In this document: in pieces, positions 1 through 5,469 of the stretch
Layout of the letters: the number at the start of each line of letters is the position of its first letter
Position numbering within the stretch: the stretch's first letter is position 1
Source: RXOA01 sp964547105
GTDB taxonomy: Bacteria > Bipolaricaulota > Bipolaricaulia > UBA7950 > UBA9294
Direction: 5' to 3'
Length of the DNA: 5,658 nucleotides
Assembly: GCA_964547105.1 (NCBI GenBank)
Contig: CAZJLO010000084.1
Location: 1 to 5,658 of the forward strand
Position numbers and translations under genes: made by a program
Notes under the pieces: model-generated
The model's input: the letters and a program-made list of their open reading frames with translations, nothing else
The model's database searches: none
Told to the model about the DNA's origin: nothing

Positions 1-38
1 TGCTTGAGCGTGCTTTCGAGAACTTCCTGCTTTCCCAT
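1..38 (-). CDS. Possible 5' end of a gene running off the left edge
   Basis: Reading leftward from an ATG at 38-36, twelve codons give MGKQEVLESTLK before the window ends. The stretch has no stop and looks like a normal hydrophilic protein N-terminus. A GGAGG (minus strand, plus positions 52-56) lies 13 nt upstream of the ATG, which is longer than ideal, and a good promoter lies at 75-103. An alternative in another frame is the ATG at 58-56 (MEGAEQGWESRK), which has only a weak GGAA-type site. The product cannot be named from so few residues. The gene would follow the cyclase on the same strand but apparently has its own promoter, so it need not belong to the same transcript. Confidence 0.4.
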   Translation of the reverse strand, partial: MGKQEVLESTLK

Positions 39-74
39 CCTTGTTCGGCCCCCTCCATGATGATCTTTTCCGCG

Positions 75-103
75 ATTCTAGGGAATCACTCTTGTCGATT
101 CAA
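75..103 (-). promoter_or_regulatory. Predicted sigma70-type promoter for the left-edge gene
   Basis: On the minus strand TTGAAT (103-98) and TAGAAT (80-75) are separated by exactly 17 nt. This matches the sigma70 consensus at 4/6 for the -35 box and 5/6 for the -10 box. A start near position 68 would give a leader of about 30 nt to the ATG at 38, containing GGAGG. The -10 box overlaps a small GATTC/GAATC inverted repeat (74-78 / 83-87). The promoter is predicted by eye only; its position just before a plausible start and SD supports it. Confidence 0.45.
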
Positions 104-130
104 AACCACTCCAACCGCCAACCCGTCCGG

Positions 131-1057
131 CTACATCGCTCCGCTGCCCGCATCGCGAGCTCGATTGAAAGCGGCGATGAACCGCGCCGCGCTTTCCGGC
201 TCGACGCCGTAAAGAACGAACTCCGTCCCCGCGAGTTGCACAGCGAGGTTGTCGCCACGCATCGAGATGCCGAGTTGATCGATCGGGTGCTCTCGCTCCA
301 GGGCGATTGCTTCGCGAATCCGCTCGGCCGCCCCCCCGTGCCTCGACCTTCGCAGCAGCGCTTTCCATCGCCCTTCGCCTGACTCCTGCGAAGACGTCTC
401 ATGAAGCGTCTTCGCCGGTTCCAGAACCACCGTGTCGCGCTCCGTCAGGATCAATGTCAGCAAATCATGGCTGTCGGTAACGCGGGCGATCTCTCGCAAC
501 CACACAATCTCGTACAACGCTTCCATTCCGATCCCACGAAGAGATCGCTGGCCAACGGGAATCGTCTTCAGTTCATCGCTCACACCATATCGCTCGCAGA
601 TCGGCTGCGATACAAGAATCTGCCCTCCCTTGGCCTCACTGGAGATGCGCTGCGCAAGATTGACGGCATGCCCGATCAGGTCTCCATCCATCATAACCGG
701 GCTGCCGAACGAGATCCCGATTCCGACATCGATGTCCTCGTCTCCGCGCGCAGCCTGGTTCTCGACTCGGATGGCCCGTTGCACGCCGACCGCCGTATCG
801 ACGGCCTCGTCCGAATTCGCAAACGCGGCCATGATTCCGTCCCCAAGGGTCTTGACAAGCACACCGCCCCCCTGCACGATGCGATCGCGCAGCAATCGAA
901 CGTGACGTTGTGAAAGCCTGGAGGCGGCATCGTCTCCCGCGCGAGCCGTAAAGCTCGAGAAGCCGCGGATGTCACTGAACATCACAGCGATTCCTTCTCC
1001 GCTCTCGAGTTGTGCACGAATTCTCTGTCGGTTCTTGAGGGTCGTGCTCCACGACAT
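131..1057 (-). CDS. Class III adenylate cyclase, soluble, with an unassigned C-terminal domain
   Basis: The 308-residue protein should convert ATP to cyclic AMP in the cytoplasm; no signal peptide or membrane segment is visible. The catalytic domain occupies about residues 22-185. Metal-binding aspartates are D29 (FSDIRGFS) and D73 (LGDGIMAAF). The substrate-specifying pair is K69 (KTLG) and D126 (GDLIGHAVN), the combination typical of ATP rather than GTP cyclases. Transition-state residues N133 and R137 sit in AVNLAQRI. All canonical residues are therefore present, so an active homodimer is expected. Only about 20 residues precede the domain, so there is no N-terminal HAMP, PAS or receptor module. 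About 115 residues follow it and match no family I recognise; the last 50 look like a small alpha/beta fold. The ATG at 1057 is preceded by AAGGGG (plus 1067-1072) with 9 nt spacing. It is divergent from the CNB gene across 93 bp. Confidence 0.93.
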   Translation of the reverse strand: MSWSTTLKNRQRIRAQLESGEGIAVMFSDIRGFSSFTARAGDDAASRLSQRHVRLLRDRIVQGGGVLVKTLGDGIMAAFANSDEAVDTAVGVQRAIRVENQAARGDEDIDVGIGISFGSPVMMDGDLIGHAVNLAQRISSEAKGGQILVSQPICERYGVSDELKTIPVGQRSLRGIGMEALYEIVWLREIARVTDSHDLLTLILTERDTVVLEPAKTLHETSSQESGEGRWKALLRRSRHGGAAERIREAIALEREHPIDQLGISMRGDNLAVQLAGTEFVLYGVEPESAARFIAAFNRARDAGSGAM

Positions 1058-1071
1058 CGTGATGATCCCCT

Positions 1072-1093
1072 TTGCATCCGTGTTGCATCGATG
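1072..1093. promoter_or_regulatory. Direct repeat TTGCATC x2, possible operator
   Basis: TTGCATC occurs at 1072-1078 and again at 1083-1089, an 11-bp period close to one helical turn. The second copy runs into the perfect palindrome CATCGATG (1086-1093). The element lies between the divergent start regions: inside the presumed cyclase leader and over the possible -35 of the CNB gene. This placement would suit a regulator acting on both genes. It does not look like the E. coli CRP consensus TGTGA-N6-TCACA. The elements are short and chance is possible. Confidence 0.25.
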
Positions 1094-1110
1094 AGCTATG
1101 GCATTATATC
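1083..1110 (+). promoter_or_regulatory. Predicted promoter of the CNB-hydrolase pair
   Basis: TTGCAT (1083-1088) and TATATC (1105-1110) are separated by 16 nt. The -35 match is poor (3/6) and the -10 moderate (4/6). The -10 lies in the only AT-rich island of the divergent gap. A start near 1117 would give a leader of about 34 nt to the ATG at 1151. The island is shared with the minus-strand -10 of the cyclase gene, so the two promoters would overlap face to face. Confidence 0.35.
1103..1108 (-). promoter_or_regulatory. Predicted -10 box of the cyclase gene (TATAAT)
   Basis: The minus strand carries a perfect TATAAT at 1108-1103. Transcription would start near 1096, leaving about 39 nt of leader before the cyclase ATG at 1057. 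No good -35 is seen at the expected distance: GTGTTG with 17 nt spacing and TGTTGC with 16 nt are both weak. Activator dependence or a weak basal promoter would be consistent with that. The box shares bases with the opposing -10 at 1105-1110. Confidence 0.45.
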
Positions 1111-1137
1111 ATCGCCCCATTCGAGCAACACCGAGCG

Positions 1138-1143
1138 AAGGAG
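1138..1143 (+). promoter_or_regulatory. Ribosome binding site AAGGAG setting the CNB protein start
   Basis: AAGGAG lies 7 nt before the ATG at 1151. The reading frame is open upstream to about 1010, so this site decides the start. The upstream extension (47 codons) would overlap the divergent promoters and the cyclase 5' end, and is not family-like. Confidence 0.85.
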
Positions 1144-1150
1144 ACAAGAC

Positions 1151-1564
1151 ATGGATCGGAATCAAGCAATGGATCTTCTCAAGGCGACCCCGTTGTTCGG
1201 TGGAGTCAGCGAAAGAGGGCTCCACGCGATTCTCACTGCGGCGACCGAGCGCGCCTACAGTGCCGAGGAGAAGATGGTCGGCGAAGGCGATCAGGGCGTG
1301 GGCTTCTACCTGATTCTTCAGGGAAGCGCTGATGTTCTCAAGGGAGGAAGCAAAGTTGCTCACCTTGGAGCCGGCGCATTCTTCGGCGAGATGAGCGTGC
1401 TGTCCGGTGCACCGCGAAACGCAGATGTCGTCGCCGCCGCGGACACGACTTGCCTCATTCTGACACCCTGGGCTCTCAAGAGCCTCATTGCCTCCCACCC
1501 CGACGTAGCGATGGAAATGCTTCAGGAGCTTGTCCGTCGGCTTCGGGAAGCCGGTCCTTCCTAG
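1151..1564 (+). CDS. Stand-alone cyclic nucleotide-binding domain protein
   Basis: A 137-residue single-domain protein of the CAP/PKA-R cyclic nucleotide-binding fold. An N-terminal helix (MDLLKATPLFGGVSERGL, from residue 7) is followed by the beta-roll, with the turn GEGDQGVGFYLILQGSADV (residues 44-62). The phosphate-binding cassette is FFGEMSVLSGAPRNADV (77-93): E80 is placed to contact the ribose 2'-OH and R89 the cyclic phosphate. The position after R89 is Asn where Thr or Ser is common. A short C-helix ends the protein (about 117-134). There is no helix-turn-helix (CRP-family regulators are around 200-230 residues) and no enzymatic or membrane domain, so it is not a transcription factor by itself. 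It more likely acts as a sensor through a partner, or buffers cAMP. Its gene is divergent from the cyclase and 13 nt ahead of the hydrolase gene, with which it is probably co-transcribed. Confidence 0.92.
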   Translation: MDRNQAMDLLKATPLFGGVSERGLHAILTAATERAYSAEEKMVGEGDQGVGFYLILQGSADVLKGGSKVAHLGAGAFFGEMSVLSGAPRNADVVAAADTTCLILTPWALKSLIASHPDVAMEMLQELVRRLREAGPS

Positions 1565-1577
1565 CCCCAATCCGACG

Positions 1578-2327
1578 ATGAATCCGCTCTCGGTGACGTG
1601 TCTTGGCTCGGGCTCGGCTCTTGGCGGCGAGCGTCTGTGGAGTTCGCTCCTGATTGACGACACCACGCTCCTCGGCCTCCCCCCAACTGCGGTCCCACAG
1701 CTGCACCGCCTGCACAAAGATCTGACGCTGATCCGCCGTGTGTTTATCAGTCATCTTCATGCGGATCACTCGTTCGGGTTGCCGTTCCTACTGCTGCACT
1801 ATCGCTACACACACGACCGCTCCGAGCCGCTGTACATCATCGGTCCGTCAGGGCTTGAGGAGATGATGAAACAGCTGTGTCACCTTGCGTGGCCGGGATT
1901 GTGCGACCGCGGATTCCCGGCGGAAGACCCGGTGAGCTTCATCGAAGTCGCCAAAGACGGAAGCTACGACGCCGGCGGCTTCGAATTCGATGCGGTGCGG
2001 ATGACGCACTACGATATGCTCTCGTTCGGCTTTCGCTTCAAGATACGGGACCGCCTGATTGCGTTCACCGGGGACACCGGTCGATGCGAGGCCGTCCTGC
2101 AGTTGGTCGCCGGTGCCGATGTGGTGATCACGGAGTTCACCCACACCGGAGAAGAAACCGGCGATAACGGCGGCCACTTCGACGCAGCGGACATCCATTG
2201 GTTGCTCGATCACCTGCCGCCGGAGACCCGCCTGCTCGCGACTCATATGTCGGGCACGCCATCGGCTCAAGATCGCGCTTTGGATCGGCTCCACCTCTGC
2301 GAAGACGGAGTGCGGATCGAGCTGTAG
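1578..2327 (+). CDS. Metallo-beta-lactamase-fold hydrolase, RNase Z-like
   Basis: A 249-residue metallo-beta-lactamase superfamily enzyme, expected to bind two zinc-type ions and hydrolyse a phosphodiester or ester. The N-terminus LGSGSALGGE (9-18) is the usual first strand. Metal ligands are H59, H61, D63, H64 (SHLHADHSFGLP), H144 (MTHYDMLSFGFRF), D166 (TGDTG) and H223 (THMSG). The order and the GLP after the second motif are most like RNase Z/ElaC. RNase Z is nearer 300 residues, though; no exosite arm is evident, and the region matching its GHST motif reads GHFDAADI (199-206). It is probably a paralogue, not the tRNA 3'-processing enzyme. Class II cAMP phosphodiesterases share the fold, and the neighbouring cyclase and CNB genes make that role conceivable but unproven. 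The start is the ATG at 1578, which fits the family N-terminus but has no clear SD; translational coupling to the CNB gene is likely. A TTG at 1530 in the same frame lies inside the CNB gene and is disfavoured. Confidence 0.85.
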   Translation: MNPLSVTCLGSGSALGGERLWSSLLIDDTTLLGLPPTAVPQLHRLHKDLTLIRRVFISHLHADHSFGLPFLLLHYRYTHDRSEPLYIIGPSGLEEMMKQLCHLAWPGLCDRGFPAEDPVSFIEVAKDGSYDAGGFEFDAVRMTHYDMLSFGFRFKIRDRLIAFTGDTGRCEAVLQLVAGADVVITEFTHTGEETGDNGGHFDAADIHWLLDHLPPETRLLATHMSGTPSAQDRALDRLHLCEDGVRIEL

Positions 2328-2349
2328 CGTCGTTCGCAACCAGGACTGG
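2328..2349. other. 22-bp convergent intergenic gap with a small inverted repeat
   Basis: The hydrolase and tdk genes end tail to tail here. ACCAG-GA-CTGGT (2339-2350) is a perfect inverted repeat running into the tdk stop codon. Its stem is short, the loop would be only 2-4 nt and no T-run follows on either strand, so it is not a convincing intrinsic terminator. Either termination is Rho-dependent or transcripts read into the opposing gene. Confidence 0.5.
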
Positions 2350-2943
2350 TCAGCCGCTCTCGTAGCAGTCCCGGCAGCGCGCCTCGTACGCGCCGAGACC
2401 GCCGACGACGATCACATCATCATCAACCGGCGCCGGATGCCCGTCGATGAGCCGCTGACTGCGCGTGGCCGGGGCGCCGCACTTGGCGCACACCGCCTCC
2501 AGCTTGTCCACCCGGTCGGCAAGCGCCATCAGCATCGGCATCGCACCGAACGGCTCCGCGGCAAAGGTCAGATCGAGACCGGCAACAATCACCCGCTTGC
2601 CCATCCCGACCAGTTCTTCGCACAAAGCCGGCAATTGATCGGAGAAGAAGTTCCCTTCGTCGAACGCAACCACCGAAGCCGAAGCCAGCTGCCGCGTCCC
2701 TGCCGCCGCGGCCAGTGCTTCCACCGATTCTTCGCCCGCTTCGATCTGCAGCGCGTGAAATTCGCGGCCATAGTGGGTCACGACAGCGCTTTGGCTGTAC
2801 CGATCATCGACCGTCGGTTTGAACAGGCAGATCCGCCCCTTGGCAATCCGCACCCGCTCCAAGCGGCGAATCAGCTCTTCCGTCTTGCCGGAGAACATGC
2901 ACCCCGTGATCACCTCAAGTCGTCCCATCCGCGAACGGTTCAT
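2350..2943 (-). CDS. tdk: Thymidine kinase, type II (TK1-like)
   Basis: A 197-residue cytosolic enzyme that phosphorylates thymidine (and deoxyuridine) with ATP in pyrimidine salvage. The P-loop GCMFSGKT is at 14-21. The Walker B/catalytic segment VAFDEGNFF is at 92-100, with E96 as the likely catalytic base; most relatives read DEAQFF or DEVQFF here. GLDLTFAAEPFG is at 122-133. The zinc-binding cysteines are C152 and C155 (CAKC) and C190 and C193 (CRDC). The lasso region A142-DRVDKLEAVCAKCG is present. Length matches the family. The ATG at 2943 is chosen because AAGGAG lies 8 nt upstream; an in-frame ATG at 2985 overlaps the preceding stop (TGATG) but would add 14 atypical residues and lacks as good an SD. 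It is the last gene of the ABC-transporter operon, 41 nt after the binding-protein stop. Confidence 0.95.
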   Translation of the reverse strand: MNRSRMGRLEVITGCMFSGKTEELIRRLERVRIAKGRICLFKPTVDDRYSQSAVVTHYGREFHALQIEAGEESVEALAAAAGTRQLASASVVAFDEGNFFSDQLPALCEELVGMGKRVIVAGLDLTFAAEPFGAMPMLMALADRVDKLEAVCAKCGAPATRSQRLIDGHPAPVDDDVIVVGGLGAYEARCRDCYESG

Positions 2944-2951
2944 ACGATCTG

Positions 2952-2957
2952 CTCCTT
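2952..2957 (-). promoter_or_regulatory. Ribosome binding site AAGGAG of tdk
   Basis: On the minus strand AAGGAG lies 8 nt before the ATG at 2943. It decides between this start and the in-frame ATGs at 2985 and 2928. It sits within the 41-nt gap after the binding-protein gene, so tdk can be translated independently from the operon mRNA. Confidence 0.8.
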
Positions 2958-2984
2958 CGTCCTGGATCTTGATCCGTCTTCCCA

Positions 2985-3953
2985 TCACGATTCCGCGTCC
3001 GGAAGGAACCGCTCCGTGAACCACGTTTCGGCGCCGCTTTCCATCTCGATCAGCCCGTGCTCAGCCAAATACCGGTGCAGATCACGCCAGCTTTGATCGC
3101 CCCCCAAGCGCATGTCGGCGGCAAACAGGGACAACGTCGCCGCCAGCGAAAGATGCTCGACATCGGTTTCCAGTTCCGGATGGGCTTCAAAGAAAAGAGC
3201 CTCCGCCTCCACAGGGAACGCTTCCATCCAAGCCATCGCATCACCGATCACGGCGAAGAATCGCTCCAGAGCGTCGGAGCGGTCCTCGAGCACGCTTTCG
3301 CCGGCGATGAAGATGACTTCCATCGTCTGCGGGACGCCAAACTGCTCTTGAGGAAAGAACACCGGCTCGAAGCCGTAGTTCGCGACATGAAACATCTCCA
3401 CATTGCGAAACGCGCCGATCGCATCGACCTGCCCCGTCAACAAGGCGGCCACGGTGTTCATACCGACGTGAACCAGATCGACCGCCGACGGATCGACGCA
3501 CGCGGCGGCGAGCATCGTTCGCCAAAGCACAGGTTCTAGCGGATCCAACGAGTAGCCGATTGTGCCGCCAGCAAGATCGGCAAGGGTGACGATTCCGCTG
3601 TCTTCGAGCGCCAGCAGTCCTCCAAGCGGATGGCCGATCAGCGCGGCGATCGCCATGACGGGAAGACCGGCATCCCGAGCGATCATGTAGTTGATTTGGG
3701 GGGTCAGTGCGACTTCCACAATCCCTGCCGCGGCCAGCTTTGCCGGATCACTTGCCGATGTCGGCACAAGCAGGTCGACATCAAGTCCCGCCGCCTCGAA
3801 CAACCCCTTTTCTTCGGCGATCACCAGCGGCAGATGATTCGCATTCAGTTGAAAATCGAGCATGACCCGTATCGGCTCAGCGCTTGCGCAACACGAGAAA
3901 ATCGCCAAGCCAACGGCCAACGCGATCCATCCCCCTCGTCTCTTCTGAATCAT
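2985..3953 (-). CDS. ABC transporter substrate-binding protein, NMT1/THI5-like (ThiY-type)
   Basis: A 322-residue exported binding protein that delivers a small substrate to the permease. The N-terminus MIQKRRGGW, then a hydrophobic run (about 9-25), looks like a Sec signal peptide with cleavage after ASA (23-25). C21 and C22 lie in a poor lipobox (IFSC), so lipidation is less likely. The mature part begins EPIRVMLDFQLNANHLPLVI, the usual NMT1/THI5 opening. SASDPAKLAAAGIVEVAL (67-83) and the PQINYMIARDAGLPVMAIAA region (85-104) are most like ThiY, which binds a thiamin pyrimidine (HMP-type) precursor. Taurine, sulfonate or nitrate binders of the same fold remain possible. The ATG at 3953 has GAGGAG 5 nt upstream; an alternative GTG at 3974 overlaps the permease stop (GTGA) but has no SD and would add seven residues. 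No thiamin biosynthesis gene is in the window; the downstream gene is tdk. Confidence 0.85.
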   Translation of the reverse strand: MIQKRRGGWIALAVGLAIFSCCASAEPIRVMLDFQLNANHLPLVIAEEKGLFEAAGLDVDLLVPTSASDPAKLAAAGIVEVALTPQINYMIARDAGLPVMAIAALIGHPLGGLLALEDSGIVTLADLAGGTIGYSLDPLEPVLWRTMLAAACVDPSAVDLVHVGMNTVAALLTGQVDAIGAFRNVEMFHVANYGFEPVFFPQEQFGVPQTMEVIFIAGESVLEDRSDALERFFAVIGDAMAWMEAFPVEAEALFFEAHPELETDVEHLSLAATLSLFAADMRLGGDQSWRDLHRYLAEHGLIEMESGAETWFTERFLPDAES

Positions 3954-3958
3954 CCGGA

Positions 3959-3964
3959 CTCCTC
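3959..3964 (-). promoter_or_regulatory. Ribosome binding site GAGGAG of the binding-protein gene
   Basis: GAGGAG on the minus strand ends 5 nt before the ATG at 3953. It favours this ATG over the upstream in-frame GTG at 3974, which overlaps the permease stop but has no purine-rich site before it. Confidence 0.7.
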
Positions 3965-3970
3965 GGCTCC

Positions 3971-4717
3971 TCACCCCCGGCGGGCGAGGACCCTGTGTTC
4001 GATTATGCGAACCAGCCCAAAAAGCAACAACCCGACTGCTGTCAGTAGAACAATCGCCGCAAACACCCTATCCAGCTTGAGCAAAGCATTTGCTTGAACC
4101 ATGACATGCCCGAGGCCGCGCTGTGCTCCGATCCACTCACCGATCGTCGCTCCAACCACGCCAAGAGTCACACCAACCTTCAGTCCCGAGAAGAATGCCG
4201 GAACACTTGCCGGCAATTCCAGCAACCGCAGGGTCTGCCAGCGGCTCGCCCGGAGCGAACGAAGAAGATCGCGCTGATCCTCCGTGGGGGAGCGCAATCC
4301 GTCCACCATCCCTACAACCACCGGAAAGAAGACAAGAAGCGCCGCCGTCGCCGCCTTGGACCAAATCCCATACCCGAACCAAACCACCAACAGCGGGGCG
4401 ATGGCAAACACGGGAACCATCTGGGTGGCAATCATCAGCGGATACACAGCTCGTTCCACGGTCTTTGACATCACGATCAGGACCGCGAGCCCGATTCCGG
4501 CGCAGACCCCGATCGCCAGCCCGATCACCGTCTCGGCAATCGTCGCCAGAGCGTGCCCGGCAAGATCGGGGAGCGATCTGACAAGCTCGACAAACACCGC
4601 ACTTGGCTGAGGGAAGATGTACGCCGGCACCGCCGCCAGCCGGACATACGTCTCCACCGCGGCCAGCACGAGCAACAACAGAACTACCGGGGCCAGCCAC
4701 CGCCGCAATTCGTTCAA
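3971..4717 (-). CDS. ABC transporter permease, BPD_transp_1 family (SsuC/TauC/ThiX-like)
   Basis: A 248-residue inner-membrane permease, expected to work as a homodimer with the adjacent ATPase and binding protein. About six hydrophobic segments are visible, roughly at residues 8-28, 58-82, 92-113, 120-141, 180-196 and 216-237. YIFPQPSAVFVELV (33-46) is typical of the taurine/sulfonate/pyrimidine importer subfamily. The cytoplasmic coupling (EAA) loop is near 150-173 (DLLRSLRASRWQTLRLLELP), with Arg156 where the conserved glycine is usual. The gene begins with TTG at 4717: the next ATG is at codon 83, and GGAGGGAGGG (plus 4723-4732) lies 5 nt upstream. It overlaps the ATPase stop by 4 nt (TTGA), implying coupled translation. 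It ends 17 nt before the binding-protein ATG. Confidence 0.93.
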   Translation of the reverse strand: MNELRRWLAPVVLLLLVLAAVETYVRLAAVPAYIFPQPSAVFVELVRSLPDLAGHALATIAETVIGLAIGVCAGIGLAVLIVMSKTVERAVYPLMIATQMVPVFAIAPLLVVWFGYGIWSKAATAALLVFFPVVVGMVDGLRSPTEDQRDLLRSLRASRWQTLRLLELPASVPAFFSGLKVGVTLGVVGATIGEWIGAQRGLGHVMVQANALLKLDRVFAAIVLLTAVGLLLFGLVRIIEHRVLARRG

Positions 4718-5469
4718 CGAATCCCTCCCTCCGACAACGACTCGATCAACGAGGCCCGGTACGCCGTGACCTCCGCGCTGACTCGGGACCGGGGACGGGG
4801 GAGGTCCACTTGGATCTCAGTCCGGATCCTTCCTGGCAGCGGGGAGCTGACAGCGACTCGATCGGAGAGAAGGACCGCTTCCTCGACATCGTGCGTAATA
4901 AACAGGACCGTATGTCCCAGCTCCATCCACACCGTGCTCAGCCACTGCTGAAGTCCTGCTCGCGTCAGCGCGTCGAGTGCTCCGAACGGCTCATCAAGCA
5001 CGAGAATATCCCTCCGGGTGAGAAACGTTCGGATGAGAGCAACCCTCTGTCGCATCCCACCGGACAGCGTCGACGGATGCTGATCCTCAAACCCTCCCAG
5101 GCCGAATCTCACTAACAACCGCCGCGCCTCAGACCGTGCCTGGAAACGAGAGCGCCCATCCACATCCGCGGACAGGGTCGCGTTCTCAAGCGCAGATCGC
5201 CACGGAAACAGCGTGTCATGTTGCGGCATATAGGCCACACTGCTCGACCGCTCGGCATTCGTTCCCCCGACCTGCACCTGTCCCGCATCGGCAGCAAGGA
5301 TTCCGGCGGCAATTCTCGCCAGTGTGGTCTTGCCGCACCCCGACGGCCCGACCAGGCTGGTCCAACCACCGCCATCGACTTCCAGCGTCACCCCGTCAAG
5401 AACGACCATCCGCCCACGAGGAGAAGGGAAGCTCTTGCAGACGCCGGCAAAGCTCAATGAGGTCCGCAT
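4714..5469 (-). CDS. ABC transporter ATP-binding protein (SsuB/TauB/ThiZ-like)
   Basis: A 251-residue cytoplasmic ATPase that powers the importer. Walker A GPSGCGKTT is at 41-49, the Q-loop glutamine is Q83 (MPQHDTLFPW), and the signature LSGGMRQR is at 135-142. Walker B ILVLDEP carries D159 and catalytic E160, the D-loop is ALDALT (164-169), and the switch histidine is H193 (ITHDVEEAVLLSDR). PQHDTLFPW and the PLPGRI tail motif (210-215) match importers of the nitrate/sulfonate/taurine/pyrimidine group. Every catalytic motif is intact. The ATG at 5469 has GGAG (plus 5479-5482) 9 nt upstream. It is the first recognisable gene of a four-gene unit (ATPase, permease, binding protein, tdk). A short frame upstream overlaps its start. 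Confidence 0.95.
   Translation of the reverse strand: MRTSLSFAGVCKSFPSPRGRMVVLDGVTLEVDGGGWTSLVGPSGCGKTTLARIAAGILAADAGQVQVGGTNAERSSSVAYMPQHDTLFPWRSALENATLSADVDGRSRFQARSEARRLLVRFGLGGFEDQHPSTLSGGMRQRVALIRTFLTRRDILVLDEPFGALDALTRAGLQQWLSTVWMELGHTVLFITHDVEEAVLLSDRVAVSSPLPGRIRTEIQVDLPRPRSRVSAEVTAYRASLIESLSEGGIR
4723..4732 (-). promoter_or_regulatory. Strong ribosome binding site for the TTG-started permease gene
   Basis: The minus strand reads GGAGGGAGGG ending 5 nt before the TTG at 4717. It lies inside the last codons of the ATPase gene. The two GGAGG cores probably compensate for the weak TTG initiation codon, and the TTGA overlap suggests reinitiation as well. Confidence 0.75.

Noticed and set aside
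74..87. GATTC-TAGG-GAATC hairpin as terminator of the cyclase gene
   Set aside because: The stem is 5 bp, AT-rich and has no T-tract downstream; the sequence is better explained as part of a promoter -10 region.
41..913. Plus-strand open frames opposite the cyclase (41-382, 401-913, 432-905)
   Set aside because: All are mirror frames of the cyclase gene, whose catalytic motifs are unambiguous.
1151..1564. CRP/FNR-type transcription regulator
   Set aside because: The protein ends right after the C-helix at 137 residues; no helix-turn-helix is present and the next frame does not supply one.
1109..1717. Minus-strand open frame of 202 codons across the CNB and hydrolase starts
   Set aside because: It is antisense to two genes with clear family motifs and crosses the divergent promoter region; its composition is not protein-like.
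2339..2350. Intrinsic terminator between the hydrolase and tdk genes
   Set aside because: ACCAG-GA-CTGGT has a 4-5 bp stem, a 2-4 nt loop and no T-run on either side.
2437..3096. Long plus-strand open frame (219 codons) opposite tdk
   Set aside because: It is antisense to tdk and the binding-protein gene, has low-complexity Arg/His/Pro-rich composition, and no recognisable domain or SD.
3880..3953. Lipoprotein signal (IFSC) in the binding protein
   Set aside because: Phe at -2 is atypical for a lipobox, and ASA followed by EP three to five residues later is a better signal peptidase I site. Not fully excluded.
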